Source: a virus
Direction: 5' to 3' (one strand)
Length of the DNA stretch: 33,498 nt
Virus record (IMG/VR): IMGVR_UViG_3300047481_002637
Location: 1-33,498 of that record
In this document: positions 6,090 through 13,366 of the stretch, piece by piece
Numbering within the stretch: position 1 is the first letter of the stretch
Layout: each line of letters begins with the position of its first letter
Translations under genes and position numbers: made by a program
Notes under the pieces: generated by a model
Seen by the model: only the letters and a program-made list of their open reading frames with translations
Database searches by the model: none
Told to the model about the DNA's origin: nothing

Positions 6090-6216
6090 TGTGTGTTCTT
6101 CGGTCTAGATAGATGCCCAACAAGGCCACGGCCAAGGCCACCCCCAGCCCCCAGAGCTCAGCATAGACCAGACTATGCACGCTCATTATAACCACAAACA
6201 ACCAAAGCACAGGCAT
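6082..6216 (-). CDS. 44-residue single-pass membrane protein
   Basis: A short frame with ATG at 6216 begins two bases after the stop of the MazG-like gene and overlaps the glycosylase start by 8 bases, so it fits the operon exactly. The peptide is very hydrophobic: MPVLWLFVVIMSVHSLVYAE, then LWGLGVALAVALLGIYL, ending in DRRTHND. This could be one signal-like segment plus one membrane helix, or a hairpin of two, with a positively charged C-terminus. GAG lies 7 bases before the ATG. Function unknown; small phage membrane proteins can affect lysis or superinfection, but nothing here shows that. Confidence 0.6.
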   Translation of the reverse strand: MPVLWLFVVIMSVHSLVYAELWGLGVALAVALLGIYLDRRTHND

Positions 6217-6218
6217 GA

Positions 6219-6581
6219 TCAATCTCGGCAAAGGAAAGGTTGGAGTTCAGGCGCGGTCCACCCCTGCGGTTTGAGTACCTTGCCATCTTCGCGCTTGCGC
6301 ACCCGGCCGGTGTCTCGATCGATCTTGGCAAAATTGGTACGCATCACTTCCTTCCATGCTCTCTCACCATCGGCACCCATGCTGTGAATGGCACCAATGG
6401 TGACCACCAGGATATCGATCAAGGCGTCCAGTTCGTCCAGTTGACTGCGAGCTGCAAACAATTCGCCCACCTCTTCTTGGATGAGTTTTTTGTAGAGGGC
6501 AAACTGAGCAGCATTGATCTCGCCCACGGTCTGATCACAGGCTCGCATGAATTTTTCTTGATCTCTAAACGGATTGCTCAT
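6219..6581 (-). CDS. MazG-like nucleotide pyrophosphohydrolase
   Basis: This 120-residue all-helical protein carries the MazG/PRA-PH pattern. EEVGELFAA (about 36-44) and LDALIDILVVTIGA (about 51-64) together form the EExxE...ExxD-type metal site. The C-terminal NFAKIDRDTGRVRKREDGKVLKPQGW segment is typical of phage members. Such enzymes hydrolyse non-canonical or excess NTPs to NMP and pyrophosphate. In phages they have been proposed to clean the dNTP pool or lower (p)ppGpp; which applies here is open. It overlaps the upstream gene by 17 bases and precedes a tiny membrane protein gene. Confidence 0.8.
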   Translation of the reverse strand: MSNPFRDQEKFMRACDQTVGEINAAQFALYKKLIQEEVGELFAARSQLDELDALIDILVVTIGAIHSMGADGERAWKEVMRTNFAKIDRDTGRVRKREDGKVLKPQGWTAPELQPFLCRD

Positions 6582-7014
6582 GTGCTTGTTCCTTGGTATG
6601 GAAAGGTCCTTGATAGGGATAGCGCTCCAGCAAGATCAGTTTGGGATTGTGCATGATCTGCCAGCTGCGATGTTGTTTGATTCGATACCACCCTGCCGCA
6701 AACCAGCTTTTGCTGCGCGGTTCTTTGGTAAACAAGGGCAAGCGATGCTTAACATCCCAGATTGCGTTGTGTACACGACAGCCGGTGGCATAGCCGTGTA
6801 CTTGATTCCGGTCGGGTGTGCGAGGCGGTGCTGGTTTGACGAATGTTATGTTGGCTTCGCGCTCCAACATACGGATGGTCTTGTATTGTCGTGTGCTGTC
6901 ATTGATGGTCAAGGCATAGCCGTCGCCGTTGGCCATGACATTGCCCACTTTTTCATCGTCCTGTTTGAGTATCCAGTACTGTCCTTTGACCACTGGTTTA
7001 GCTAGGATCACCAT
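6565..7014 (-). CDS. Conserved phage hypothetical protein (two-part)
   Basis: This 149-residue protein has an N-terminal strand-rich part (VVKGQYWILKQDDEKVGNV, then a short linker). A second conserved part reads VHGYATGCRVHNAIWDVKHRLP, SKSWFAAGWYRIKQH and a PYQGPFHTKEQAHE ending. This combination matches a hypothetical protein I associate with T4-like cyanophages. The start has GGAG 6 bases upstream. It overlaps RNase H by 17 bases at its start and the MazG-like gene at its end. Function unknown. Confidence 0.75.
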   Translation of the reverse strand: MVILAKPVVKGQYWILKQDDEKVGNVMANGDGYALTINDSTRQYKTIRMLEREANITFVKPAPPRTPDRNQVHGYATGCRVHNAIWDVKHRLPLFTKEPRSKSWFAAGWYRIKQHRSWQIMHNPKLILLERYPYQGPFHTKEQAHEQSV

Positions 7015-8008
7015 TTAACGCTCCTTGATAAGTGACGTTGAGCCAGCGTCCAAAACTTTCTGCTGACTCGCTGCATTTCACGAGATCAAACCGACCACAG
7101 AATCGCAGGAAGTGGCTGCCCACTTGCCCCACATCTCGGTGGCTGATCTGCTCACGTATGGCTGTGTCTACTGCTTGTTTGATATGATCGGGCTGTGCTG
7201 TGAGATCCACCAAGGTACGATTACGCTCGTAGTCGTCCAGCACACGATGTTCTTGGCCTTCGTGATCGGTCCAGCGTTGGAGCATGAGATTGTTCCAGTC
7301 AAACCCACGGCGATCTCTGTCAGCAAAGGCTTCTTGTAGTCCTACACGATTCTTGGTACCTTTGGTACGCACCCCTGGATAGGCCGAAAACACATTGTCA
7401 GTGGGATCGCCGCGCATGCATTTTTCAAACAGCAGCCATTGGGGATCGGGAGGCAGCTTGGCCTGTTTGGTCTTCTTGTCGATCACAGGGCGATCCTTGG
7501 CATCAAAGATACCGCCCAGCGTGATCAGCTCGTCGGTGATGCCGTTGTATTGTTGTACGTTGTCTGAAATCAATTGCACAAAATCCGTGTCGCTGCTGAT
7601 TATGATGTGTTGGTCCTGGGGATGCAAAGCGATCCAACGTGCGATGACATCATCGGCTTCAGCTTCGGGATGCCGGATCACAGAGCAGTTGGTGCGTGAG
7701 GACAAGTATTTAGTAAGCTCATCATAGGTTTCCCAGAACAGCCGATCTTCTTCGGCTTCGCTTTCTGTGAGCGCAGCACGGGCCACAGCACGATTGCGCT
7801 TGTAGGGTTCATAGAAGTCCTTGCGCCATGACCTGCCTTCCAGCGCGAAGACCACATGATCGCCTTGGAACCTGCGTATGACCTTGTTCACAGCCATGAG
7901 AGTCACATGCAAGGCAAAACCCACCTTGGTCCATGAGTCAGACGCACGGTGGGCCGAATGCCGGGCACGGAAAAAAGTGTTGGCAGTGTCAATCAAGATG
8001 TATTTCAC
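6998..8008 (-). CDS. rnh: T4 RNase H-type 5'-3' exonuclease (FEN/PIN superfamily)
   Basis: This 336-residue protein resembles T4 RNase H, which removes RNA primers and flaps during lagging-strand synthesis. Metal-binding acids are visible at Asp7 (YILIDTANTFF), in the HPEAEADDVIARW cluster and in SSDTDFVQL. A later GDPTDNVFSAYPGVRTKGTKNR corresponds to the helix-hairpin-helix region with its Asp. GTG at 8008 was chosen because it overlaps the upstream stop as GTGA and starts right before the first core strand; an upstream in-frame ATG would add 28 residues coded inside the neighbouring gene. It fits with gp43 and gp45 elsewhere in the window. Confidence 0.85.
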   Translation of the reverse strand: MKYILIDTANTFFRARHSAHRASDSWTKVGFALHVTLMAVNKVIRRFQGDHVVFALEGRSWRKDFYEPYKRNRAVARAALTESEAEEDRLFWETYDELTKYLSSRTNCSVIRHPEAEADDVIARWIALHPQDQHIIISSDTDFVQLISDNVQQYNGITDELITLGGIFDAKDRPVIDKKTKQAKLPPDPQWLLFEKCMRGDPTDNVFSAYPGVRTKGTKNRVGLQEAFADRDRRGFDWNNLMLQRWTDHEGQEHRVLDDYERNRTLVDLTAQPDHIKQAVDTAIREQISHRDVGQVGSHFLRFCGRFDLVKCSESAESFGRWLNVTYQGALNGDPS

Positions 8009-8718
8009 GGTGGCCCCAATAGTTGGTTGTTGTTGATATATGTTAGCAGATAATGAGCCCAAAAGCAATGGGCTTCGGCACCAAAATGCCAACTTTGGTC
8101 CGCGACGGGCCGAAACCTCTGAAATCGAAGAACCCGATCAAAGGTACCGGCGGGGTCATAGGGCGTGATATAGGTGTGGTTCCAATCGCGGCGATTTTGG
8201 ATAGAACCAAAATGGCTGTTGCCGTTGAACATCACGTGCCGGATGCCCAGATCTTGCAGTTCTTGATGGAACTGCCAGATTTCTTGGTGTGCGTTTTCGG
8301 TGCATGCACGCCAGTCAATGTCCGCGATGTATTGTCGATATCTCTGTGCAAGGGCCTCTGGTACATGATCAATGCCGGATGCATTGACCTGATAGTCTTG
8401 TCCACCCAGCCACCATTCCTGTCGTTCCCAGGTGCTCCACTGCAGTACCATGAACACCGATTGGTGCTCGCTGGGATTGAGCCGGATCCATTCGCGAGCA
8501 GTGCGCATGATACGGGCGTTACTGCCACCGGCCTGCGCATCAAGGCACAGCATGCTGCCCAGCTCGTCGGCCAGCACACGGCTGTAACTCACTCGTTCGT
8601 TGTCGGGATGGGCTCTGCGTCCCATGTAGCCATACTCGCCATCATCGCAGGCCCAGGCGCAGGGATTCGCAGCCTCAGCCGCTGCTGCGTGACTGTCGCC
8701 GTTCGAATATAATAGCAT
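8005..8718 (-). CDS. SGNH-hydrolase-like protein 1
   Basis: This 237-residue protein starts almost directly at the SGNH block I signature, NGDSHAAAA (6-14). GGSNARIMRTAREW supplies the Gly/Asn elements, a FNGNSHF segment sits near residue 165, and HFGAEAHCFWAHYLL near the C-terminus is the likely catalytic His region. SGNH enzymes are esterases or acyl- or deacetylases on lipids and glycans, and phage relatives are uncharacterised. The next gene upstream is a paralog whose 3' end overlaps this start by 44 bases, an unusually long overlap. The start cannot be much later because block I lies at the very N-terminus. Confidence 0.65.
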   Translation of the reverse strand: MLLYSNGDSHAAAAEAANPCAWACDDGEYGYMGRRAHPDNERVSYSRVLADELGSMLCLDAQAGGSNARIMRTAREWIRLNPSEHQSVFMVLQWSTWERQEWWLGGQDYQVNASGIDHVPEALAQRYRQYIADIDWRACTENAHQEIWQFHQELQDLGIRHVMFNGNSHFGSIQNRRDWNHTYITPYDPAGTFDRVLRFQRFRPVADQSWHFGAEAHCFWAHYLLTYINNNQLLGPP

Positions 8719-9376
8719 GTGCAGGACTGGTTTCTATTTCGTTGATGAGAATCTGTGCCCAGGCCGCATGAGCAGCAGGTTCAAAATGCTGCCAGCCTGG
8801 TGTGATTTCTTCGAACTTGTTTTCTATGCTCTGTGTGACATAGGTCACTCGCTCATTGTAGGGGCAGTAAAAACAACAGTGCCAGTCCAGCCACTCTTTG
8901 GGGCTTTCGATCTGGAAATGATGGAAAGCATTGAAAAACAGGTGCGGAATCTTGCGTTCGTACAACCAGAGATGCAGATTGTAGATCTTGTTGTGCCAAT
9001 AGTAGCTCATGATGCGATGCCAGTTCACATCTTTCTGGATATGGTTCTTCCAGAACTGATAGCGCCGTCGGAACTCTTCGGGTATCCTTTGGCCCACATC
9101 CAGCTGGTTGATTTCATGGAACTCGCCTTCGAAATACCACTGCTCGCGGCCATGCTCGCTCCAGCCAATGACCACGAGATCGGGCGCAGGATTGTTTTGT
9201 AGATATTGCCAGGTGCTCGTGTAGATAAGATCGTTGCTGGCACCACTAACAGCAAGATTGGTGGCCGTGGCGCCGAAGTGCCGAGTGATCACTCCAGCCA
9301 TGCCAAGATCGCGATCTGGCAGCTCTTCGCCGCTCATGTTGCTGTCGCCGTTGAACAAGATGTGCATGTCTGTCAT
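8675..9376 (-). CDS. SGNH-hydrolase-like protein 2
   Basis: This 233-residue paralog of the preceding protein has FNGDSNMSGEEL (8-19) as block I, an SGASNDLIYTS block, a FFNAFHHF strand and HFEPAAHAAWAQIL with the probable catalytic His. Between these lies a Trp/Tyr/His-rich region suited to binding a carbohydrate. It is coupled to the nucleotidyltransferase by ATGA at 9376-9373, so the two may act on the same substrate. The C-terminal tail after about residue 215 is encoded in DNA shared with the start of the next gene. No signal peptide, so it probably works in the cytoplasm or in the virion. Confidence 0.65.
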   Translation of the reverse strand: MTDMHILFNGDSNMSGEELPDRDLGMAGVITRHFGATATNLAVSGASNDLIYTSTWQYLQNNPAPDLVVIGWSEHGREQWYFEGEFHEINQLDVGQRIPEEFRRRYQFWKNHIQKDVNWHRIMSYYWHNKIYNLHLWLYERKIPHLFFNAFHHFQIESPKEWLDWHCCFYCPYNERVTYVTQSIENKFEEITPGWQHFEPAAHAAWAQILINEIETSPAHAIIFERRQSRSSG

Positions 9377-9849
9377 GATTGCTGCAATACCTTCATGCTT
9401 TCTGCGGCCACCACACGCTTGCGCAGGCTGCTAGAGCTGAATGAGTGGTCTCGTCCGTTGAACACAAGCTCGATTTCTCGTCGTTCGCATTCGAGTTTGC
9501 CAGTGAAATATTGACCTTCGTACTCTACGCCCAACACTCGCACGTCCAGAGGCAAGATCAAGAGCAGATCCACGAGATCCTGTTCGGTCTGATAAACAAC
9601 CACTTCGTCCACGTACCTGCAGGCCGCCAACTGGATCTGTCGTTCTACGATGCTTTGCACAGGCTTGTTTTTTGTGTCGGGACGGTCGATGGTAGGGTCA
9701 GTCTGCAAGCCGGCAATGAGGTAATCACAGTGATTCTTGGCTTCCGAAAGCATGGCGATGTGTCCGGCATGCAGCATGTCAAAGGTTGAGAACGTGATGC
9801 CGATTTTTTTGCCCTCGGCCTTGAGCTGCTTGATATGATTGAAGATCAC
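9373..9849 (-). CDS. Cytidylyltransferase-like nucleotidyltransferase
   Basis: This 158-residue protein has the HxGH signature (LHAGH, 26-30) in a Rossmann-like N-terminus. The closing FSSSSLRKRV motif (about 137-146) corresponds to the ISTT-type element of TagD/RfaE-type cytidylyl- and adenylyltransferases. These activate glycerol-3-phosphate, sugar phosphates or similar small phosphates with CTP or ATP. The start is GTG, overlapping the upstream stop as GTGA. Position next to SGNH proteins suggests a role in glycan or phospho-alcohol decoration. The substrate cannot be fixed. Confidence 0.75.
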   Translation of the reverse strand: MIFNHIKQLKAEGKKIGITFSTFDMLHAGHIAMLSEAKNHCDYLIAGLQTDPTIDRPDTKNKPVQSIVERQIQLAACRYVDEVVVYQTEQDLVDLLLILPLDVRVLGVEYEGQYFTGKLECERREIELVFNGRDHSFSSSSLRKRVVAAESMKVLQQS

Positions 9850-10232
9850 GACACTTCGCTCCTTCCGTCACCGATGTCACGAGTCTGCACATAGATTCCA
9901 GATTTCTTGATGGCCTGTTCCTGTTCCCAGGTCTCCATCACAACGTGCCGACACACGTTTTGGAACCAACGATCCACGATGTCGGCTTCAGTATCATCCT
10001 TGTTCATCATATAGCCGGCCTTGATTAATCGGGCTACGAAGATTTCGTTCCAGTCCAGTTCAAACGCACCTTCGTGCAGGTTGTTGGGATCAATGTCCAT
10101 GCTCACGATGGTCACATAAGGTTCGCCCTGTGCATTGGCCAGCTCTTTGTCGGTTTTTTTCACTGGTCGTTCCACCCTAGGCTTGGCCTCGGCGGGTACA
10201 GGTTTCTTACGGAATCTATCAAATATGCCCAT
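9846..10232 (-). CDS. Conserved T4-like phage hypothetical protein (MGIFDRFRK)
   Basis: This 128-residue protein has a basic, proline-rich N-terminal stretch (MGIFDRFRKKPVPAEAKP). The conserved domain has GEPYVTIVSMDIDPNN, GAFELDWNEIFVARLIKAGYM, a DTEADIVDRWFQNVCRHV helix and a short variable tail. I associate this pattern with a hypothetical protein of T4-like cyanophages. AAAGG lies 8 bases before the ATG. The upstream stop directly abuts the start. Function unknown. Confidence 0.8.
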   Translation of the reverse strand: MGIFDRFRKKPVPAEAKPRVERPVKKTDKELANAQGEPYVTIVSMDIDPNNLHEGAFELDWNEIFVARLIKAGYMMNKDDTEADIVDRWFQNVCRHVVMETWEQEQAIKKSGIYVQTRDIGDGRSEVS

Positions 10233-10475
10233 TTATTTGCCTTTCAACAAAAGCATCATCACCGTTTGTGTGTCGTACCAACGATTTTCTATCACAGGAT
10301 CGCCGGGCCCGGTCCACATGCAGGTGGTTTTCACAGCCGGCCGCAGCCAAAGCCAACGGCCGGTTGACCAACAACGTCGGGGCCACAAGCTCCAGCGTGA
10401 TTCTATGTGAGCGCGGCGTAGCCAAGTCACATCGTTGATTTCGTTGGAAGATCGGTAGTTGGCCCCAAACATCAT
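10233..10475 (-). CDS. Small conserved phage protein
   Basis: This 80-residue basic, Trp/Arg-rich protein (WLRRAHIESRWSLWPRR, then a GDPVIENRWYDTQTVMM end) begins with two ATGs. The first overlaps the QueE stop as TAATG. The segment with TGPGDPVIENRW resembles short conserved proteins of T4-like phages. A longer frame in another phase covers the same DNA but conflicts with the neat TAATG and TAAATG junctions on both sides, so this frame is preferred. Function unknown. Confidence 0.6.
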   Translation of the reverse strand: MMFGANYRSSNEINDVTWLRRAHIESRWSLWPRRCWSTGRWLWLRPAVKTTCMWTGPGDPVIENRWYDTQTVMMLLLKGK

Positions 10476-11320
10476 TACTTGCCCCAGCCATTGCCCCAGA
10501 GGTCCACATGCAAGCGTGGACTGTACCAGTAACCGCGACGCAGGGCTTCGTCGGCCACCGGCACACGATTGGCATCATACACTGAACTCACTCCTCCCAC
10601 GGGCATGACGAAAACCGGACCGGCAAAATTGGCATTGCGATAGTCATCTACAGCCAGATCCAGCTCGGCAAAATCTTCGACCTTTTCTACCACGAACTTG
10701 AGATAGGTCACGCCGTGGATCTCATAGTCAGCGACCACGGCAGGACGGATGGCTTCTTCGCGGCTTTCGCCACTGACACTGAGTTTGGGACTCACAGAGA
10801 AAGTGATCTCGCCAAACCAGTTGTCAAGATAGAGTCGGAACTCGGGTGTGAGCTCTTGGGTTCCATTGGTCTCAAAAGTCACGTGTCGCAGGCCTCGCTT
10901 GTGCAAAATATCCAAGAGTTCAGGATACACACGCTGCCATCCCAGCAAAGGTTCTCCGCCGGTGATCACAAGATGTACAGGATTGCCATTGGGCATGAGC
11001 CAGTTGCCATGGGGCAGCAGGTCTCGCATGCGATCTGCGATCTCTTCGGCTGACAAGGCCGGGCTGAGGTGTTTGAAACCGGGATGCCAGCTGGCATAAC
11101 TGTCGCAGCCAGTATTGACCAGGGGCAGTTCTTCGAAACTGCGATAAAGCGTGACCTGTTCGGCCACTGCATCGGCTTCGGTACTGCGTTCACCGGGGCG
11201 ACAGCCAAAGCCTGCACAGGTAAAGTTACAACCAAAAGTTCTTAGGAATATGGAAGGCACGCCCACATAGCGGCCTTCACCTTGCGCGGAGTAAAAGATT
11301 TCACTGACTTTGAGTTTCAT
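10475..11320 (-). CDS. queE: 7-carboxy-7-deazaguanine synthase (radical SAM)
   Basis: This 281-residue protein converts 6-carboxy-tetrahydropterin to 7-carboxy-7-deazaguanine, the step after QueD. The N-terminus has EIFYSAQGEGRYVGVPSIFLR, the QueE substrate-binding signature. LRTFGCNFTC gives cysteines 31 and 35 of the iron-sulfur cluster, and ITGGEPLLGW is the SAM-binding GGEP. FETNGTQEL, FSVSPKLS and a LKFVV strand follow. The third cluster cysteine is either Cys40 (spacing unlike classic CX3CX2C) or Cys72 in NTGCDSYASW; other phage-type QueE proteins I recall have the latter. It is coupled by TAATG to genes on both sides. Confidence 0.88.
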   Translation of the reverse strand: MKLKVSEIFYSAQGEGRYVGVPSIFLRTFGCNFTCAGFGCRPGERSTEADAVAEQVTLYRSFEELPLVNTGCDSYASWHPGFKHLSPALSAEEIADRMRDLLPHGNWLMPNGNPVHLVITGGEPLLGWQRVYPELLDILHKRGLRHVTFETNGTQELTPEFRLYLDNWFGEITFSVSPKLSVSGESREEAIRPAVVADYEIHGVTYLKFVVEKVEDFAELDLAVDDYRNANFAGPVFVMPVGGVSSVYDANRVPVADEALRRGYWYSPRLHVDLWGNGWGK

Positions 11321-12027
11321 TATAGTCTCGCTTGTTCACACATACCGGTGCGGTATTTAGATTTAGTTGCGGGTTCTTGTGCTATTTTAGCACGCCATTC
11401 GGAATCTGTCACCCAGCCCGGTAACACTGCATCCAGATAGGCCAGATGTTCTTGTGGTGTGGGATGATCGTCATCGCCGGGTCGGTGATTGGACCCCCAT
11501 CCCGCGGGTCGCAGCACTTCCTGGAAACTGGGCAGCAGACTGGACAAAGTCGATTGATAAAGATCAATACAGTCCTGTAATTTCACATCAACTTGGTCCC
11601 AGATGTCATGTGCTGACATCTGACACATGCTGAACATGCGCCAGGTCACTCCGGGACGAGCGTCCAACAAGGTCTTGGCTGCTTTGATAAAGGCCAGATC
11701 TCTGATGAGATAACCGCGAGGATCAACATGATCCGTGATGAACTCTCGGGTGTAGATGGGCGTGTCCCAGATCCCGCCTACGGTGCGCCATCGTCGCTGT
11801 GTGTACCAGTCATCGCGCATGATATTGGTCCAACAGATCATCACGGTGTCTCCATCTCGGAAAGTGCGCCGTTGATCGGCTTCCATGACTGAGTTGAAAA
11901 TATAATGATTGCCAGCTCCACTTTGCCCCCAGTTGTAGTATTCCTGGTAGCCATGGGCCAAGATGTCAGCCCAGGTCATCCAACGGTAGTTGGTAAAACT
12001 ACAACCAAAGGCAAAAAGCCGTGTCAC
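11320..12027 (-). CDS. SGNH-hydrolase-like protein 3
   Basis: This 235-residue protein opens with FAFGCSFTNYRWMTWADIL, a block I in which Cys replaces the Asp of GDS. It continues with NWGQSGAGNHYIF (Gly and Asn blocks) and ends with DDDHPTPQEHLAYLD, the Asp-x-x-His catalytic pair region. It is more distant from the other two SGNH-like proteins than they are from each other. The start is GTG in a GTGA overlap. CTAAATA at 11354-11360 near its 3' end could serve as a late-type promoter for queE. Substrate unknown; placement between PRTase and QueE is probably operon packing. Confidence 0.65.
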   Translation of the reverse strand: MTRLFAFGCSFTNYRWMTWADILAHGYQEYYNWGQSGAGNHYIFNSVMEADQRRTFRDGDTVMICWTNIMRDDWYTQRRWRTVGGIWDTPIYTREFITDHVDPRGYLIRDLAFIKAAKTLLDARPGVTWRMFSMCQMSAHDIWDQVDVKLQDCIDLYQSTLSSLLPSFQEVLRPAGWGSNHRPGDDDHPTPQEHLAYLDAVLPGWVTDSEWRAKIAQEPATKSKYRTGMCEQARL

Positions 12028-12590
12028 CTACGAGTCCACCATTCTTCCCAGGGAAAAACGATCCACTCGGGACGTTCCCGCTTGTCTATGATTTGGGCTG
12101 CATAGTCAATGTCCGTAAACTCACTGGCAGCATTGTTGACCAACACCGCATGACGCACGGAAAAATTCCAGATCTCCTCCCAGCGCGGATCCGCAGGCAA
12201 GCAGCCGCTTTGCCAGTCCGAATGTATCCATTGCATGGTGGCACCTGAATCATTGATGTCGTCCACGATCAGCAGTTGCTTGCGCGAATTGGGATCTACA
12301 CGGCCTGCCACACTGTCTGATCCTGGAGTATGCACAGCCGGCACGTATCCAAATGCGTCTTCGGCCATCCATAAATTGCTTTCGCAGTCATTGTTGTTTC
12401 CGTCGCGCAGGCTCACGCCCAGAGCATGCATGGGCACATCAAGCCAATGACTGATCATGGCGGCCGGCAAAAGACCGCCGCGCGTGAGACCAATCACATA
12501 GTCGGGTCGCCAATTGTCCTGGGTGATTTGCCGGCAGAGCTCGGCCACCTGCGATTCTACATCGGTCCAACTGAGATAGCGTTTGTTCAC
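12024..12590 (-). CDS. Type I phosphoribosyltransferase-like protein
   Basis: This 188-residue protein has the type I PRTase fold signature. VIGLTRGGLLPAAMISHWLDVP (32-53) is the PPi-loop region. LLIVDDINDSGATM (106-119) is the PRPP-binding motif with its two acidic residues. A Trp-rich C-terminus follows (RPEWIVFPWEEWW), as in xanthine/hypoxanthine PRTases, where it helps close over the purine. It may salvage a purine-like base with PRPP. Sitting in the deazaguanine gene block, it could act on a guanine-like base, but that is inference. GTG start, GTGA overlaps at both ends. Confidence 0.7.
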   Translation of the reverse strand: MNKRYLSWTDVESQVAELCRQITQDNWRPDYVIGLTRGGLLPAAMISHWLDVPMHALGVSLRDGNNNDCESNLWMAEDAFGYVPAVHTPGSDSVAGRVDPNSRKQLLIVDDINDSGATMQWIHSDWQSGCLPADPRWEEIWNFSVRHAVLVNNAASEFTDIDYAAQIIDKRERPEWIVFPWEEWWTRR

Positions 12591-13366
12591 TGTCGTCTAG
12601 CCTTTACCAAAAGGTGCCAGCCCAGATATTCACGCACAGCCTGTCGATAGTCATCGGGCATGGCAGCGAACCAGGGTTCCAGCACGTAGTTGCCTTGTTT
12701 GTACTCATCTACATTGTACATGAAACAGTGGTCTTGACGCAATCTTTCGATTTGCCAACCCTGGCTCATTAGAGCAATGATCTCGTCTTTGGTAAAAGCC
12801 TGTGCATAAGGACATCCGGCCTGTGCCTCAAACTGGTCCAGTCCTTTTTGGATCATGGCATATTTCCAGCTGTTTTTGGCATAGACCATGTATCGGAACT
12901 CACCGCCAGGTCGCACCACCTGCTGGATGTTGTCAATGATGGCTTGTATGCCAGGAAAATGATGGATCACACCATAGCTGTAGACCAGATCAAATTGGCC
13001 CAGAGTCTGCAAGGCCTCACGGTCAGTGACGTCGATGTTGTGGAATTCGCCTTCTAGCCCCAAAACTTCAAATCTCTGCCGGCAAAGGCCGATGCTTTGG
13101 TCTGAAAGATCAATGCCCACATAATCAGCACCGTGTTTGGCAAACTCTTCGGCATCACTGCCGATGCCGCAACCGATTTCCAGCACACGCTGTCCAGCCC
13201 AGAGATGGAACCCCGCAAATTCTCGGATGTGCGGTTCTACACGATATCTACGCTCACTGACTTCACGGAAAAATTCCGGCGTACCAATGTCGCTGCGTCC
13301 GTGCTTGATGTTACAGGGCTGGGTGTTCCAGTAGCGCCGTATGCGTTCTTCAAGCGTTTGACTCAT
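12587..13366 (-). CDS. Class I SAM-dependent methyltransferase
   Basis: This 259-residue protein has motif I VLEIGCGIGSD (61-71), an acidic motif II in GADYVGIDLS, and FDLVYSYGVIHHFP as post-I/IV. The N-terminus RYWNTQPCNIKHG...GTPEFFREVSERRY is a signature of small-molecule or glycan methyltransferases found in bacterial polysaccharide clusters. It is not the pattern of a DNA methyltransferase: no NPPY or PC motif is seen. The ATG at 13366 (MSQTLEER) was chosen over a longer in-frame start. It overlaps the GT2 gene by 17 bases, so both probably work on one glycan. Confidence 0.75.
   Translation of the reverse strand: MSQTLEERIRRYWNTQPCNIKHGRSDIGTPEFFREVSERRYRVEPHIREFAGFHLWAGQRVLEIGCGIGSDAEEFAKHGADYVGIDLSDQSIGLCRQRFEVLGLEGEFHNIDVTDREALQTLGQFDLVYSYGVIHHFPGIQAIIDNIQQVVRPGGEFRYMVYAKNSWKYAMIQKGLDQFEAQAGCPYAQAFTKDEIIALMSQGWQIERLRQDHCFMYNVDEYKQGNYVLEPWFAAMPDDYRQAVREYLGWHLLVKARRQ

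Noticed and set aside
7709-7716. CTAAATA inside the RNase H gene as a late promoter
   Set aside because: It lies deep in coding sequence far from any start; a 7-base motif is expected a few times by chance in this length.
8053-8712. Long plus-strand open frame opposite SGNH-like protein 1
   Set aside because: It mirrors a minus-strand gene with clear SGNH motifs and operon junctions; its own product has no domain-like pattern.
10219-10578. 119-residue minus frame overlapping the end of queE
   Set aside because: It conflicts with the 80-residue frame that fits TAATG and TAAATG junctions exactly and resembles other phage proteins.
12587-13366. DNA methyltransferase
   Set aside because: Motif I is present but no catalytic DPPY/NPPY or PC motif; its N-terminus resembles glycan-cluster methyltransferases.
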